Assembly: GCF_007858475.1 (NCBI RefSeq)
Contig: NZ_VIGX01000001.1
Coordinates: 62,001 to 126,000, forward strand
Direction: 5' to 3'
From: Tsukamurella conjunctivitidis
Lineage (GTDB): Bacteria > Actinomycetota > Actinomycetes > Mycobacteriales > Mycobacteriaceae
DNA length: 64,000 bases
In this document: piece after piece, positions 56,380-64,000 of the stretch
How the letters are laid out: every line of letters starts with the position of its first letter
Position numbering within the stretch: position 1 is the stretch's first letter
The notes under the pieces: model-generated
Databases searched by the model: none
Seen by the model: only the letters and a program-made list of their open reading frames with translations
What the model was told of the DNA's origin: nothing
Program-made: the position numbers and the translations under genes

Positions 56380-56694
56380 GGCCTGAGCTGAGGAAGATGC
56401 ACACGAGGTGCTTTCCTCAGAACGGGTCCGAATCGCCGTTCGCTAGCACGGATCCCGGTTACCAAGCGTGCGTGAGGGTGGGCTGTATTACGGCCTCGGC
56501 GTGCACCGGTGGAGAGATCCACTATCCGCAGATCTTGTGCTGACCACTGATTTCCCCGGCGACGCAGGCTCACAGCGCTTTCCGCCATAGGTGGCGAGCT
56601 CCGCGTGGGTGCCTGGTGTCCGTGCTGGGAGCCTTGACGCTCAGGAACCCTCGACCTTCTCTTCCGGTGGGGGTTTGGCTTTGCGCCGCTCCGT
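56380..56694 (-). ncRNA. Probable Ms1/MTS2823-type 6S-like RNA (ends approximate)
   Basis: The 449-nt interval 56325-56773 has no credible gene and lies between a convergent Fic-like and HAD-IB pair. In mycobacteria the abundant RNA polymerase-binding RNA Ms1 (MTS2823) lies between the same two genes, on the HAD-IB strand. On that strand here, a promoter (TTGATG, 17 nt, TAGAAA) predicts a start near 56694. Inside the predicted RNA a strong hairpin occurs: CTGAGGAA and GCAC arms (56388-56420). Identity rests on synteny, promoter and absence of coding; the 3' end is a guess from the family size of about 300 nt. Confidence 0.65.
56388..56420. other. Strong hairpin within the gene-free interval
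   Basis: CTGAGGAA (56388-56395) pairs with TTCCTCAG (56413-56420), and GCAC with GTGC inside around a 5-nt loop. It is near the predicted 3' end of the minus-strand RNA and may be its 3' structure or a terminator. Confidence 0.5.
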
Positions 56695-56700
56695 GACTCC

Positions 56701-56729
56701 TTTCTACCTTGTGAGCGCCGTCACATCAA
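56701..56729 (-). promoter_or_regulatory. ncRNA promoter with perfect Crp site in the spacer
   Basis: Read on the minus strand: -35 TTGATG (56724-56729), 17-nt spacer, -10 TAGAAA (56701-56706). TGTGAGCGCCGTCACA (56710-56725) is an exact TGTGA-N6-TCACA Crp/GlxR consensus that fills the spacer and touches the -35. Bound Crp would be expected to repress. Neither flanking protein gene can be the target, since both end facing this interval. Confidence 0.75.
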
Positions 56730-56773
56730 GGGGTAGGCGGGAAATTTCTCGGACGAGTTGCTACTGGCCGGTA

Positions 56774-57595
56774 TCACTGCTTCTTCCGGTGCAGCACAAG
56801 ATAAGTCGCGACGCCGGCGCCCGCGGCCACGACGCCGAGGCCGGCGCTCGCGAGGACCGAATTCCGCGATGGTGTGGGGATTCGATCGCGCAACGGTGTG
56901 GGGTTGGAGAACGAGACGACCGGCCAGCCGCGCTCCGCCGCCTCCTTGCGCAGGCCACGGTCGGGATTGACCGCGGTGGGGTGCCCCACGGCGGCCAGCA
57001 TCGGCACGTCGGTGATCGAGTCCGAGTACGCGAAGCACTGCGCGAGGTCGTACCCGTGTTCGGCCGCGAGCGACTCCATCGCGACGACCTTGTTCTCGCC
57101 GTAGCAGTAGAACTCGACCTCGCCGGCGTACTTGCCGTCCTCGACCTTCATCTTCGAGGCCACGGAGTAGTCGGCGCCGAGCATCTCGGCGATCGGCGCC
57201 ACCATCTCCTCGCCCGACGCGGAGACGATCACCACGTCGTGCCCGCGGGCGTGGTGACCGGCGATCAGCTCGGCGGCCTCCGCGAAGACCAGCGGGTTCA
57301 CCACGTCGTGCAGGGCCTCACGCACGATCGACGTCACCTGCTCGACGTTCCAGCCCTCGCACATCTGCGTGAGGTGATCGCGCATGCGCTCCATCTGGTC
57401 GTGGTCCGCCGCCGTCAACATCATCAGGAACTGCGCGTAGCTCGACTTGAGGACGGCGCGACGATTGAGCAGCCCCTCGTCGAAGAAGGGACGCGAGAAC
57501 GCCAGCGCGGATGATTTCGCGATGATCGTCTTGTCCAGGTCGAAGAAGGCGGCGACCCGGCGCACCGGGGCCTCGTCGGGCGCGGTAGGGCTCAC
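56774..57595 (-). CDS. HAD-IB family phosphatase (Rv3661-like)
   Basis: 273 residues. F-F-D-L-D-K-T-I (motif I), V-S-A-S-G-E-E-M (motif II) and Y-S-D-S-I-T-D-V-P (motif III) are those of the SerB-like HAD-IB group. The segment after motif I (S-S-A-L-A-F-S-R-P-F-F) and L-N-R-R-A-V-L-K-S-S-Y-A-Q-F recur in mycobacterial orthologues. A C-terminal membrane helix (about 250-268) precedes H-R-K-K-Q, suggesting tail anchoring. GTG at 57595. Confidence 0.92.
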   Translation of the reverse strand: MSPTAPDEAPVRRVAAFFDLDKTIIAKSSALAFSRPFFDEGLLNRRAVLKSSYAQFLMMLTAADHDQMERMRDHLTQMCEGWNVEQVTSIVREALHDVVNPLVFAEAAELIAGHHARGHDVVIVSASGEEMVAPIAEMLGADYSVASKMKVEDGKYAGEVEFYCYGENKVVAMESLAAEHGYDLAQCFAYSDSITDVPMLAAVGHPTAVNPDRGLRKEAAERGWPVVSFSNPTPLRDRIPTPSRNSVLASAGLGVVAAGAGVATYLVLHRKKQ

Positions 57596-57743
57596 GACGA
57601 TCAGCCTACCGGTGCCACACCGCTGCGCACCGCGCAAGAGCGGACCCCGGTTTCCTCCACAGGATTCTCGAATCGGACGGATTCCTCCACAGGCAGGGAC
57701 CGAATCGGTCGAACCGGACGGGCCCCGGACCGATGCTGTGCCC

Positions 57744-58823
57744 ATGCGGGGGATCGAGATCGGGATGGCGGTGGCCGACGGGGCGCTGGCCGACGACGTG
57801 CGGCGGGCCGCCGCGGCGGCGGCGCGGTCGGTCACGGACATCGACCGCGGCCGGCCCCGCGCCTGCTGGGCATCCGCGGCGGGCCTGGTCTTGGACGTGG
57901 CCGCGGCGACCGCGATGGCGGAGGCAGCGCGGGCGGGCGGCCTCCCACGCCGGGACGGGGTAGCGATCGTCGCGGCCGAGGCCGGGCTGGCGGAGCTGGC
58001 GGCGGCCGTCGAGGTGGGGGCGGCTCAGGTCTTCGTGCTGCCCGCACAGGTGCGGGACCTGGCGCGATTCCTCGCGGCGCGCGAGCAGGACGACGGTGCG
58101 CGCTCCCGCGTGGTCGCCGTCCTCGGCGGGCACGGCGGTGCCGGCGCGTCGGTCCTGGCGGCCGCGATCGCCGTCACCGCACCGGGCCGCGGGATCACTG
58201 CGCTCGCGGTCGATGCGGACCCGTGGGGCGGCGGCCTCGACTTGCTCCTCGGCTGCGCCGACATGCCCGGCCTGCGGTGGGGCGACCTCGCCCTGCGCGG
58301 CGGCCATGTCCCGGCGGAGGCCCTGGTCGCGGCGCTCCCGGGTCGCGCCGGCGCCGTGGCCGTCCTGGCCTCGGGCGGGGCTTCGGGCGGGACAAGAGCG
58401 CCGGACATCCCCGTCGAGGGGCTGCTCGCGGTCATCGATGCGGGTCGCCGCAGCGTCGGCGTCACCGTCGTCGACTTGCCGCGGCGTGACGATCCGGCCA
58501 CCGCCGCGTGCCTCGAGGTCGCCGATGTCGTGGTCGTCGTCGCGGCGGCGACGGTCCGCGGGTGCGCTGCGGCGCGTGCGGTGGCCGACGGGGTGTCGGG
58601 GCGCGCCGGGCAGGTCGGGCTGGTGGTGCGCGGACCGTCGCCCGGCGGCCTCTCCGCGCGCGACGTGGCGCGAGCCGTCGGCGTGCCCCTCCTCGCGTCG
58701 ATGCGGCCGCAGTCGGGCCTCGACGTACTGCTGGACGGCGGCGGCCTGCGCCTGAAGAAGGGATCGCCGCTGGCGCTCGCCGCCGGGCGGGTGCTGGACG
58801 GCGTCCGGCGGGGTGCGGCATGA
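57744..58823 (+). CDS. ssd: Septum-site-determining protein Ssd / CpaE-like ATPase
   Basis: 359 residues. The N-terminal ~100 residues resemble a receiver-like CpaE domain. The ParA/MinD-like ATPase half has G-G-H-G-G-A-G-A-S in place of a canonical K-G-G-x-G-K-T, so the P-loop lysine is lost; V-D-A-D-P-W-G-G-G-L-D and V-V-D-L-P-R remain. The mycobacterial orthologue affects septum formation; as the tad locus partner it may place the secretion system. ATGA overlap with tadA. Confidence 0.88.
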   Translation: MRGIEIGMAVADGALADDVRRAAAAAARSVTDIDRGRPRACWASAAGLVLDVAAATAMAEAARAGGLPRRDGVAIVAAEAGLAELAAAVEVGAAQVFVLPAQVRDLARFLAAREQDDGARSRVVAVLGGHGGAGASVLAAAIAVTAPGRGITALAVDADPWGGGLDLLLGCADMPGLRWGDLALRGGHVPAEALVAALPGRAGAVAVLASGGASGGTRAPDIPVEGLLAVIDAGRRSVGVTVVDLPRRDDPATAACLEVADVVVVVAAATVRGCAAARAVADGVSGRAGQVGLVVRGPSPGGLSARDVARAVGVPLLASMRPQSGLDVLLDGGGLRLKKGSPLALAAGRVLDGVRRGAA

Positions 58824-60001
58824 CGACGCCCGATTCGGACCTGCTCGCGCGCGTGCGGGAACGGCTCGCGCACTCCGCCGCGGTCCTCACCCCGGACGTG
58901 ATGGCCGCGGCGCTGCGCGCCGAATGCGGAGGTGTGCTGGGCGATACCGACCTGCTCGACGGGCTCGCCTACCTCGAGACGGAGCTCGTGGGCGCGGGCC
59001 GGCTCGAGCCGCTGCTCGCCGACCCGGCCGTCGCGGACGTGCTCGTCTGCGGGCCCGGAAGGGTCTGGATCGACCGCGGTGCGGGCCTCGAACGCACCGA
59101 CGTCGTCTTCGAGGACGACGACGCCGTGCGCCGGCTCGCCGCGCGGCTCGCCCTCGCCGCGGGTCGCCGCCTCGATGATGCGCAGCCCTGGGTCGACGGG
59201 CATCTGCCCGCCGGACCGGGTGGTCGCGCCGGCAGCGGGATCCGGCTGCACGCCGTGCTGCCGCCGCTGGCGCACGGCGGAACCTGCATCTCGCTGCGCG
59301 TCCTGCGCCCCGCCACCCAGACGCTGGACTCACTCGTCGACGGCGGCGCCGTGCCGGCGGAGGTCGCGCACCTCGTGCGCCGGGTCGTGGCCGCCCGCCT
59401 CGCCTTCCTCGTGGTCGGCGGGACAGGGAGCGGTAAGACCACGCTGCTCAACGGCCTCCTCGGCGCAGTGGATCCGGTCGAGCGCGTGCTGTGCGTCGAG
59501 GACGCCCACGAACTCGATCCGGTGCACCCGCACGTGGTCTCGCTGCTCGCGCGCGGGGCGAACGTCGAGGGCGTGGGTGCGGTCACGGTGCGCGACCTGG
59601 TCCGTCAGGCGCTGCGGATGCGGCCCGACCGGATCGTCGTCGGCGAGGTGCGCGGCGCCGAGGTCGTGGACCTGCTCACCGCGCTGAACACCGGTCACGA
59701 CGGCGGGGCGGGCACCGTCCACGCCAACTCGCCGCGGGAGGTGCCCGCCCGCCTGGAGGCGCTCGCCGCCCTCGGCGGGCTCGGCCGGGAGGCGCTGCAC
59801 GCGCAGCTCGCGGCGGCGTTCCAGGTGGTCTTCGCGGTGCACCGCTGGCCGACGGGGCGGCGCGGACTGCGCAGCATCGGTGTCGTGGACCGCGGCGACG
59901 ACGGCTACGTGCGGGTGCTCCCGGCGTGGGAGCGCGACCGTGGTTTCACGGCGGCGGTCGACCACGTGCACGCGCTCCTCGACGAGCGGGGCGTGCCGTG
60001 A
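58820..60001 (+). CDS. tadA: TadA/CpaF-family secretion ATPase
   Basis: 393 residues. G-G-T-G-S-G-K-T-T-L-L (about 200-210) is Walker A. An arginine-rich R-M-R-P-D-R-I-V-V-G-E-V-R-G segment and T-G-H-D-G-G-A-G-T-V-H-A-N follow, as in the T2SS/T4P ATPase family. It powers assembly of Flp-type pili or a related pseudopilus. Coupled to ssd and, through GTGA, to tadB. Confidence 0.94.
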   Translation: MTTPDSDLLARVRERLAHSAAVLTPDVMAAALRAECGGVLGDTDLLDGLAYLETELVGAGRLEPLLADPAVADVLVCGPGRVWIDRGAGLERTDVVFEDDDAVRRLAARLALAAGRRLDDAQPWVDGHLPAGPGGRAGSGIRLHAVLPPLAHGGTCISLRVLRPATQTLDSLVDGGAVPAEVAHLVRRVVAARLAFLVVGGTGSGKTTLLNGLLGAVDPVERVLCVEDAHELDPVHPHVVSLLARGANVEGVGAVTVRDLVRQALRMRPDRIVVGEVRGAEVVDLLTALNTGHDGGAGTVHANSPREVPARLEALAALGGLGREALHAQLAAAFQVVFAVHRWPTGRRGLRSIGVVDRGDDGYVRVLPAWERDRGFTAAVDHVHALLDERGVP

Positions 60002-60798
60002 CCGCGGCGATCCTGCTGCTGGCCGCGGCAGCCCTGACGTGGCCCGGCGGCCCCGCCGCCGCCCGTCTCCGAGCGGAGCACGCACCAGCGGCGGCGCCGA
60101 TCGCGCTGCGCTGGGGCTGGCTGGCGGTGGTGCTTCCGATCGGCGCGCTCCTCATCGGGCCGGGCCAGGCGCTTGCCGCGGCGCTCGCGGCGGGCACCGT
60201 CCGTGATCTGCGGGCGCGGAACCGAGTCGCCCGGCAGCGGGCCGCCCGGCTCACGGCGATCCTGGCCGGGGTGGACGCGATGGTCGCGGAACTCTCCGTG
60301 GGCGCGCATCCCGCGGCCGCGTGCACGACCGCCGGCCGCGACGCCGAGGACCCGCACGTGCGCGCCGTCTTCGCCGAGATGGCGGGTCGTGCCGAACTCG
60401 GTGGCGACGTCGCGGCGGGGCTGCGCGCGCATGCGGCCGAGAGCGCCGCATGGTCGCGGCTCGCCGCCGCGTGGGAGACGGGCACCCGACACGGCATCGG
60501 CATGGGCGAGCTCCTCACCTCCGTGCGAGAGGACCTGCGGGCCCGCGAACGCTACGAGCAGCGGGCGCACTCGTCGCTCGCTGGGGCCCGTGCCACGGCG
60601 CAGGTCCTCGCCGCGCTGCCGGTGCTGGGCGTCGCAATGGGGCAGCTGATCGGCGCCGATCCGCTCGGCACGCTGATCGGCACAGGTGCGGGCGGAGCGC
60701 TCCTGGTGACCGGAACGTGCCTCACCTGCGCGGGGCTGCTGTGGTCGCGCGCCATCGCCGACGGTGCCGCCGGGACGAGGACCGGAGGCCGGTCGTGA
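59998..60798 (+). CDS. tadB: TadB-like inner-membrane platform protein
   Basis: 266 residues. Membrane helices at the N-terminus (about 4-20, 40-65) and the C-terminus (about 205-255) flank the T2SSF domain, with M-V-A-E-L-S-V-G-A-H-P and W-E-T-G-T-R-H-G-I as family blocks. It forms the platform with TadC. GTG overlaps the tadA stop and GTGA links it to tadC. Confidence 0.88.
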   Translation: MTAAILLLAAAALTWPGGPAAARLRAEHAPAAAPIALRWGWLAVVLPIGALLIGPGQALAAALAAGTVRDLRARNRVARQRAARLTAILAGVDAMVAELSVGAHPAAACTTAGRDAEDPHVRAVFAEMAGRAELGGDVAAGLRAHAAESAAWSRLAAAWETGTRHGIGMGELLTSVREDLRARERYEQRAHSSLAGARATAQVLAALPVLGVAMGQLIGADPLGTLIGTGAGGALLVTGTCLTCAGLLWSRAIADGAAGTRTGGRS

Positions 60799-61397
60799 GC
60801 GGGCACACGCCGCTGGCCCTGGCGTTGGCGCTGCTCGCGGCGGCGCTCGTGGTGCTTCCCGTCGCGGCCCGCGCGACGGTGACCGCGATCGTCGGTGACG
60901 GCCCCGCGGGAACCCGGATCCCGCGCCTACCGCGTCGCGCGCCGGGGCCCGACCCCTTCGAGGCGGCCGCGGCCTACGACCTGTTCGCGGTGTGCCTGCG
61001 CGCGGGTATGCCCACGGCGGAGGCGGCGCGTGCCGTCGCCACGGGCGCCCCGCCCGCGCTGGCGGACGTGCTCGCCCGCGCGGCGGAACTGCTCGCCCTC
61101 GGCTCCGACGCGGAGACGGCCTGGCGGACGGATTCGACGGACTCACAGGTGGTCGGGCTGACGCGCATGCTGCGACGGTCCGCGCGCGCCGGCTCGTCGC
61201 CGGCATCGGGCCTGGCGGACCTCGCACGCACCGAGCGCACGCAGGCGGAGGACCGCGCGGTGGCCGCTGGCGAACGCGCCGGCGTCGCCGTCGCGGGACC
61301 GCTCGGACTGTGCTTCCTACCGGCTTTCGTGTGCCTGGGCATCGTGCCGGTGGTGATGGGACTCGCGGGCAAGGTGCTCGGGGAGGGGCTGCTGTAG
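60795..61397 (+). CDS. tadC: TadC-like inner-membrane platform protein
   Basis: 200 residues, shorter than proteobacterial TadC but usual for this actinobacterial locus. One N-terminal helix, a T2SSF half (Y-D-L-F-A-V-C-L-R-A-G-M-P) and a C-terminal hydrophobic hairpin (G-L-C-F-L-P-A-F-V-C-L-G-I-V-P-V-V). GTG start overlaps the tadB stop. Confidence 0.87.
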   Translation: MSGHTPLALALALLAAALVVLPVAARATVTAIVGDGPAGTRIPRLPRRAPGPDPFEAAAAYDLFAVCLRAGMPTAEAARAVATGAPPALADVLARAAELLALGSDAETAWRTDSTDSQVVGLTRMLRRSARAGSSPASGLADLARTERTQAEDRAVAAGERAGVAVAGPLGLCFLPAFVCLGIVPVVMGLAGKVLGEGLL

Positions 61398-61421
61398 GCG
61401 GCCCGACGGAAGGGGGATGGA

Positions 61422-61616
61422 ATGTGGATCCGATTGCGGTGCAGGATGACCGAACTGATGATGGAGGACGACGGGATGTCGACCGTCGAGTACGCGATCG
61501 GCACCATCGCGGCGGCGGCCTTCGGTGCAGTGCTCTACGGCGTCGTGACCGGCGACAACATCATCAGCGGGCTGACGGACATCATCGGCAAGGCGTTGGG
61601 CACGTCCACCGGCTAG
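61422..61616 (+). CDS. Flp pilin-like protein (DUF4244)
   Basis: 64 residues. A short basic leader ends in D-D-G, followed by M-S-T-V-E-Y-A-I-G-T-I-A-A-A-A-F-G: cleavage after Gly would leave the Glu at +5 that is needed by prepilin peptidase, then a hydrophobic helix. This is the major pilin-like product of the locus. The ATG at 61422 lies 25 nt after tadC with a GGGGG-rich site. No prepilin peptidase gene is in the window. Confidence 0.9.
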   Translation: MWIRLRCRMTELMMEDDGMSTVEYAIGTIAAAAFGAVLYGVVTGDNIISGLTDIIGKALGTSTG

Positions 61617-61948
61617 CCGACGACGCGGGCGCCGTCACCGTGGAGGCCGCGTTCGCGGTCGCCGCCCTGATCGCCGTGCTGGTGCTGTGCGTGGGCGCGG
61701 TGGTGGGCGTGACAGCGCACGTGCAGTGCGTGGATGCCGCGCGGGAGGGGGCTCGGCTCGCCGCGCGGGGCGATGACACGCGCGCCGCCCGCGCCGTCGC
61801 CGAGGTGGGGCCGCCCGGTGCGTCGTCCTCCGTGGACCGGGATGGCGACACGGTCACGGTGCGGGTCCGGGCTCCGGTCACGCTCCTTCCCGGTCTGACG
61901 GTCTCCGCGACAGCGGTCGCCGCCGTCGAGCCGGGCGAGGCGACGTGA
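61613..61948 (+). CDS. TadE-like pseudopilin (no canonical start codon)
   Basis: About 100-112 residues. D-D-A-G-A-V-T-V-E-A-A-F-A-V-A-A-L contains a prepilin-type site (G before A-V-T-V-E, Glu at +5) and a hydrophobic helix, then a soluble part with Q-C-V-D-A-A-R-E-G-A-R-L-A-A-R, typical of TadE. The first ordinary start codon near it (GTG 61640) falls inside the cleavage motif and would delete the leader. The leader-bearing region has only GTT, GTC and CTA codons back into the pilin gene. I place the start at 61613, overlapping the pilin stop, as the least bad choice. Confidence 0.7.
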   Translation, partial: LADDAGAVTVEAAFAVAALIAVLVLCVGAVVGVTAHVQCVDAAREGARLAARGDDTRAARAVAEVGPPGASSSVDRDGDTVTVRVRAPVTLLPGLTVSATAVAAVEPGEAT

Positions 61949-62406
61949 CGACGGCGGCACGGCCGGGACGGTCCGGCGCGGCTCGCGCCGGACCACGGTC
62001 CCGCTCCGCCGGGCGGGCCCACGGTCCGCTCGTCGGATCGCGCGAGCGTCCGCTCGGCCGGCCGAAGTGCGGGAGGGAGGACGGGGTGGCCACGGTGCTG
62101 GCCGCCCTGATGGTCACCGCGATCGTCGCGGTGGCGGTCATGGTCGTCGACGTCGGCGCCGCCGTCTCCGCACGCCACCGCGCCCAGTCCGCGGCGGACC
62201 TCGCGGCGCTCGCCGGTGCCGCGAGCGCCATCGACACGGAGGAGGCGTGCGCGGCGGCGGACCGCCTGGCCCGGGCCAACGCGGGATCGCTCCGGGCCTG
62301 CGGCGTGGACGGATTCGAGGTGACGGTGCGTGTGAGCGTCCCGGTCTCGCTGTCGGTCTTCGGGTCCGACGAGGCCGTCGCCGTCGCCCGAGCCGGCCCG
62401 GAGTGA
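61945..62406 (+). CDS. TadG/Rv3654c-like protein
   Basis: 153 residues. A long Arg/Gly-rich N-terminus (about 1-46) precedes E-D-G-V-A-T-V-L-A-A-L-M-V-T-A-I-V-A-V-A-V-M, a hydrophobic helix, then R-H-R-A-Q-S-A-A-D-L-A-A-L-A-G-A, the signature of the TadG-like 'helicase/secretion neighbourhood' family. The GTG at 61945 overlaps the tadE stop; an internal GTG at 62087 would drop the basic region. Last gene of the locus. Confidence 0.82.
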   Translation: MTTAARPGRSGAARAGPRSRSAGRAHGPLVGSRERPLGRPKCGREDGVATVLAALMVTAIVAVAVMVVDVGAAVSARHRAQSAADLAALAGAASAIDTEEACAAADRLARANAGSLRACGVDGFEVTVRVSVPVSLSVFGSDEAVAVARAGPE

Positions 62407-62412
62407 GCGATC

Positions 62413-64000
62413 TCAGCCGGCGAGGGAGCCCCAGTCGCGCGCCAACTCCGCCCACGGCCCGACCGCGACGATCCGCCCGTCGACGAGCACCGCCACGCGA
62501 TCGGCCCGGGCCAGTGCCGCCCGCTTCGACGTCGCCCCGATCACGGTGGCGCGCCGACCGCGCAGCGCCTCCCACAACTCGATCTCCGTGGTGGCGTCGA
62601 GGGCGCTCGAGACGTCGTCGGCGAGCAGCAGTTCGGCGTCGGTCGCCAGCGCGCGGGCGAGGGCGAGCCGCTGCACCTGCCCGCCGGAGAGCCGGACTCC
62701 GCGGTGTCCGACGACCGCGTCGCGTCCGCCGGCTGCGGCGACGTCCGATCCGAGCCGGGCGTCGGCGACGGGTCCGTCGAAGGCCCGCTGGTGCCCCAGC
62801 CGGACGTTGTCGGCGAAGGTCCCGGACAGCACTCGGGGCACCTGGGCGATGTACGCCACCTGTCCCGGGCGGAGGAAGACCTCGGGATCGGTCACGAGCC
62901 GGCCGTTCCACAGGATCTCGCCCCGGTGGGAGACGAGGCCGGCGAGCGCCGCCAGCAGGCTCGACTTCCCGGAGCCGACCTGGCCCACCAACAGGACCAG
63001 TTCGCCCGCCGACACGCGCAGGTCGACGTGCTCGACACCGACCGTGCCGTCGTCGTGGACCGCGGAGAGGTCTCGCAATGCCAACTCGGACAACGGAACC
63101 CGGGGCGGATCCGCCGGCCGCGGTGCGGTGCCGGCGACCAGGTCGACGCCGGGCGCCATGGTCATGAGGTCCACCCCGCCGGCGAAACGGCTGGTCTCCG
63201 CCTGCCACGCCCGAGTGCCCGGAGCCTCGGTGACCACGCTGCCGGCGACCCGGCCGAACCATCCGAACCCACTGACCGCGTTCGCGACGAGCAGCGCCGT
63301 CGACAGCTCCCACAGCCCGCCCGAGTACGCCGCCCAGGCGGCGACCACACCGCCGCTGACCATCACCACGGGGACGCCCTCCAGGACCGCCTGCACCCGG
63401 TGCTCGGTCACCGCTGCGTCGACGCGCCCCGCGTCGACGCGGCGCAGGTGGGCGAGCACGGACGGGGTCGTCGCCGCGAGCTTGACGGTCCGCACCGACT
63501 CCAGGGCCGAGACCAGCGCCCGCCCGAACCGGGCCCGCGCGCTCGACGCGGCGGCGGCGGACCGTCCGGCGATCGGGCGACCGACGCTCGATGCCACCGC
63601 CGACGCGACCAGGACGACGAGGAGCACGGCACCCGCGAGCCACGTCCCGCCGAGCACGGCCGTCGCGGCGGCGATCAGGACGCCGTTGCCGAAATCCACC
63701 CAGCGGTCCGCGTATCGGGCGAACCGGTCGGCGTCCATCGCTCGGGCGACGACCTCGCCCGCCGGGGTCCGCACGAGCCGGCGCGGGTGCGTCTGGCCCT
63801 GGAGCACGGCCATCCGCACCCGCAGCATCACCTCGATCCACCACCGCGGATAACGGCGGAAGGCCTCCGCTATCGCGACGGGGGCGACCAGCAGCGAGAT
63901 CACCACCCCGAGGAGGAGCCACCCCGGGCGCTCGCCCGCACCGACGGCCTGGACCGTCTCGCCCCACAGCAGGCCGGTGATCGCCCCCTGAGCTCCGGTC
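62413..64000 (-). CDS. ABC exporter, fused permease-ATPase (5' truncated by window edge)
   Basis: At least 529 residues; the frame remains open to the window edge, so the N-terminus lies beyond 64000 and the internal GTG at 63906 is not the start. Membrane helices of a type I exporter cover the first ~250 visible residues. The ATPase has G-Q-V-G-S-G-K-S-S (Walker A), L-S-G-G-Q-V-Q-R-L-A-L-A-R-A (signature) and L-L-L-A-D-D-V-S-S-A-L-D. The Walker B acid is followed by Asp in place of Glu (D-D-V), a change often seen in heterodimeric exporters. It faces the tad genes tail to tail. Confidence 0.9.
   Translation of the reverse strand, partial: TGAQGAITGLLWGETVQAVGAGERPGWLLLGVVISLLVAPVAIAEAFRRYPRWWIEVMLRVRMAVLQGQTHPRRLVRTPAGEVVARAMDADRFARYADRWVDFGNGVLIAAATAVLGGTWLAGAVLLVVLVASAVASSVGRPIAGRSAAAASSARARFGRALVSALESVRTVKLAATTPSVLAHLRRVDAGRVDAAVTEHRVQAVLEGVPVVMVSGGVVAAWAAYSGGLWELSTALLVANAVSGFGWFGRVAGSVVTEAPGTRAWQAETSRFAGGVDLMTMAPGVDLVAGTAPRPADPPRVPLSELALRDLSAVHDDGTVGVEHVDLRVSAGELVLLVGQVGSGKSSLLAALAGLVSHRGEILWNGRLVTDPEVFLRPGQVAYIAQVPRVLSGTFADNVRLGHQRAFDGPVADARLGSDVAAAGGRDAVVGHRGVRLSGGQVQRLALARALATDAELLLADDVSSALDATTEIELWEALRGRRATVIGATSKRAALARADRVAVLVDGRIVAVGPWAELARDWGSLAG

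Noticed and set aside
53583-56588. A 1001-codon antisense frame through dppC, dppD and the Fic-like gene
   Set aside because: Low-complexity Arg/Asp/Gly/His composition and no motif; the sense genes are unambiguous.

Overview
The window is a contiguous piece of a high-GC actinobacterial chromosome. The block from about 27.6 kb to 62.4 kb keeps the gene neighbourhood known from Mycobacterium tuberculosis Rv3654c-Rv3683: metallophosphoesterase, ponA2, whiB4, the paired ArsA-like ATPases, DUF4177, RidA, MBL hydrolase, crp, nth, TlpA-like, NUDIX, marP, ephE, holin-like protein, acs, dppABCD, a Fic-like protein, HAD-IB phosphatase, ssd and the tad genes. This places it in the mycolic-acid-bearing Mycobacteriales. 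The accessory genes between these blocks (PHA cycle operon, copper cassette, tad locus followed by an ABC exporter) suggest a non-mycobacterial member; Tsukamurella is my best guess but is not proven here.

Layout. 1-5.6 kb: a PucR-type regulator, then an operon of acyl-CoA ligase, PHA synthase, MaoC/PhaJ hydratase and PhaZ depolymerase. 5.6-7.3 kb: furA, ohr and two fluoride-channel genes. 7.3-9.4 kb: membrane protein, YqeY-like protein, metallophosphoesterase and tRNA-Pro(CGG). 9.5-13.6 kb: an accessory stretch after the tRNA (GlxA-like regulator, HD protein, PLP decarboxylase, PAS-ANTAR protein). 13.6-16.5 kb: a DUF3349 mini-operon and a CsoR-type copper cassette. 16.5-19.4 kb: XRE-cupin regulator divergent from a class II aldolase and a DapA-like lyase. 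19.4-26.8 kb: lipid and aldehyde metabolism (methyltransferase, haloacid dehalogenase, thioesterase, enoyl-CoA hydratase, ALDH, PaaX-like regulator, AidB-like acyl-CoA dehydrogenase). 26.8-40.7 kb: cell-wall, redox and stress core genes. 40.8-48.1 kb: NhaA, MFS, ketopantoate-reductase-like, mismatch glycosylase, SnoaL-like and an ABC-2 exporter. 48.1-57.6 kb: acs, dpp, Fic-like, an intergenic ncRNA locus and HAD-IB. 57.7-62.4 kb: ssd-tadABC and pilin-like genes. 62.4-64 kb: an ABC exporter cut by the edge.

Translational coupling by ATGA/GTGA overlap is pervasive. Several genes appear leaderless, with a TANNNT element 6-8 nt before the start codon. The most notable non-coding signal is a perfect TGTGA-N6-TCACA Crp site between the -35 and -10 of a promoter that points into a 449-nt gene-free interval. 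By synteny this is the Ms1/MTS2823 (6S-like) RNA locus. The crp gene itself lies 21 kb away in the same window. A second signal is the nonamer CGACGGTGC/GCACCGTCG, of which about 30 copies were found by eye on both strands and in several reading frames.
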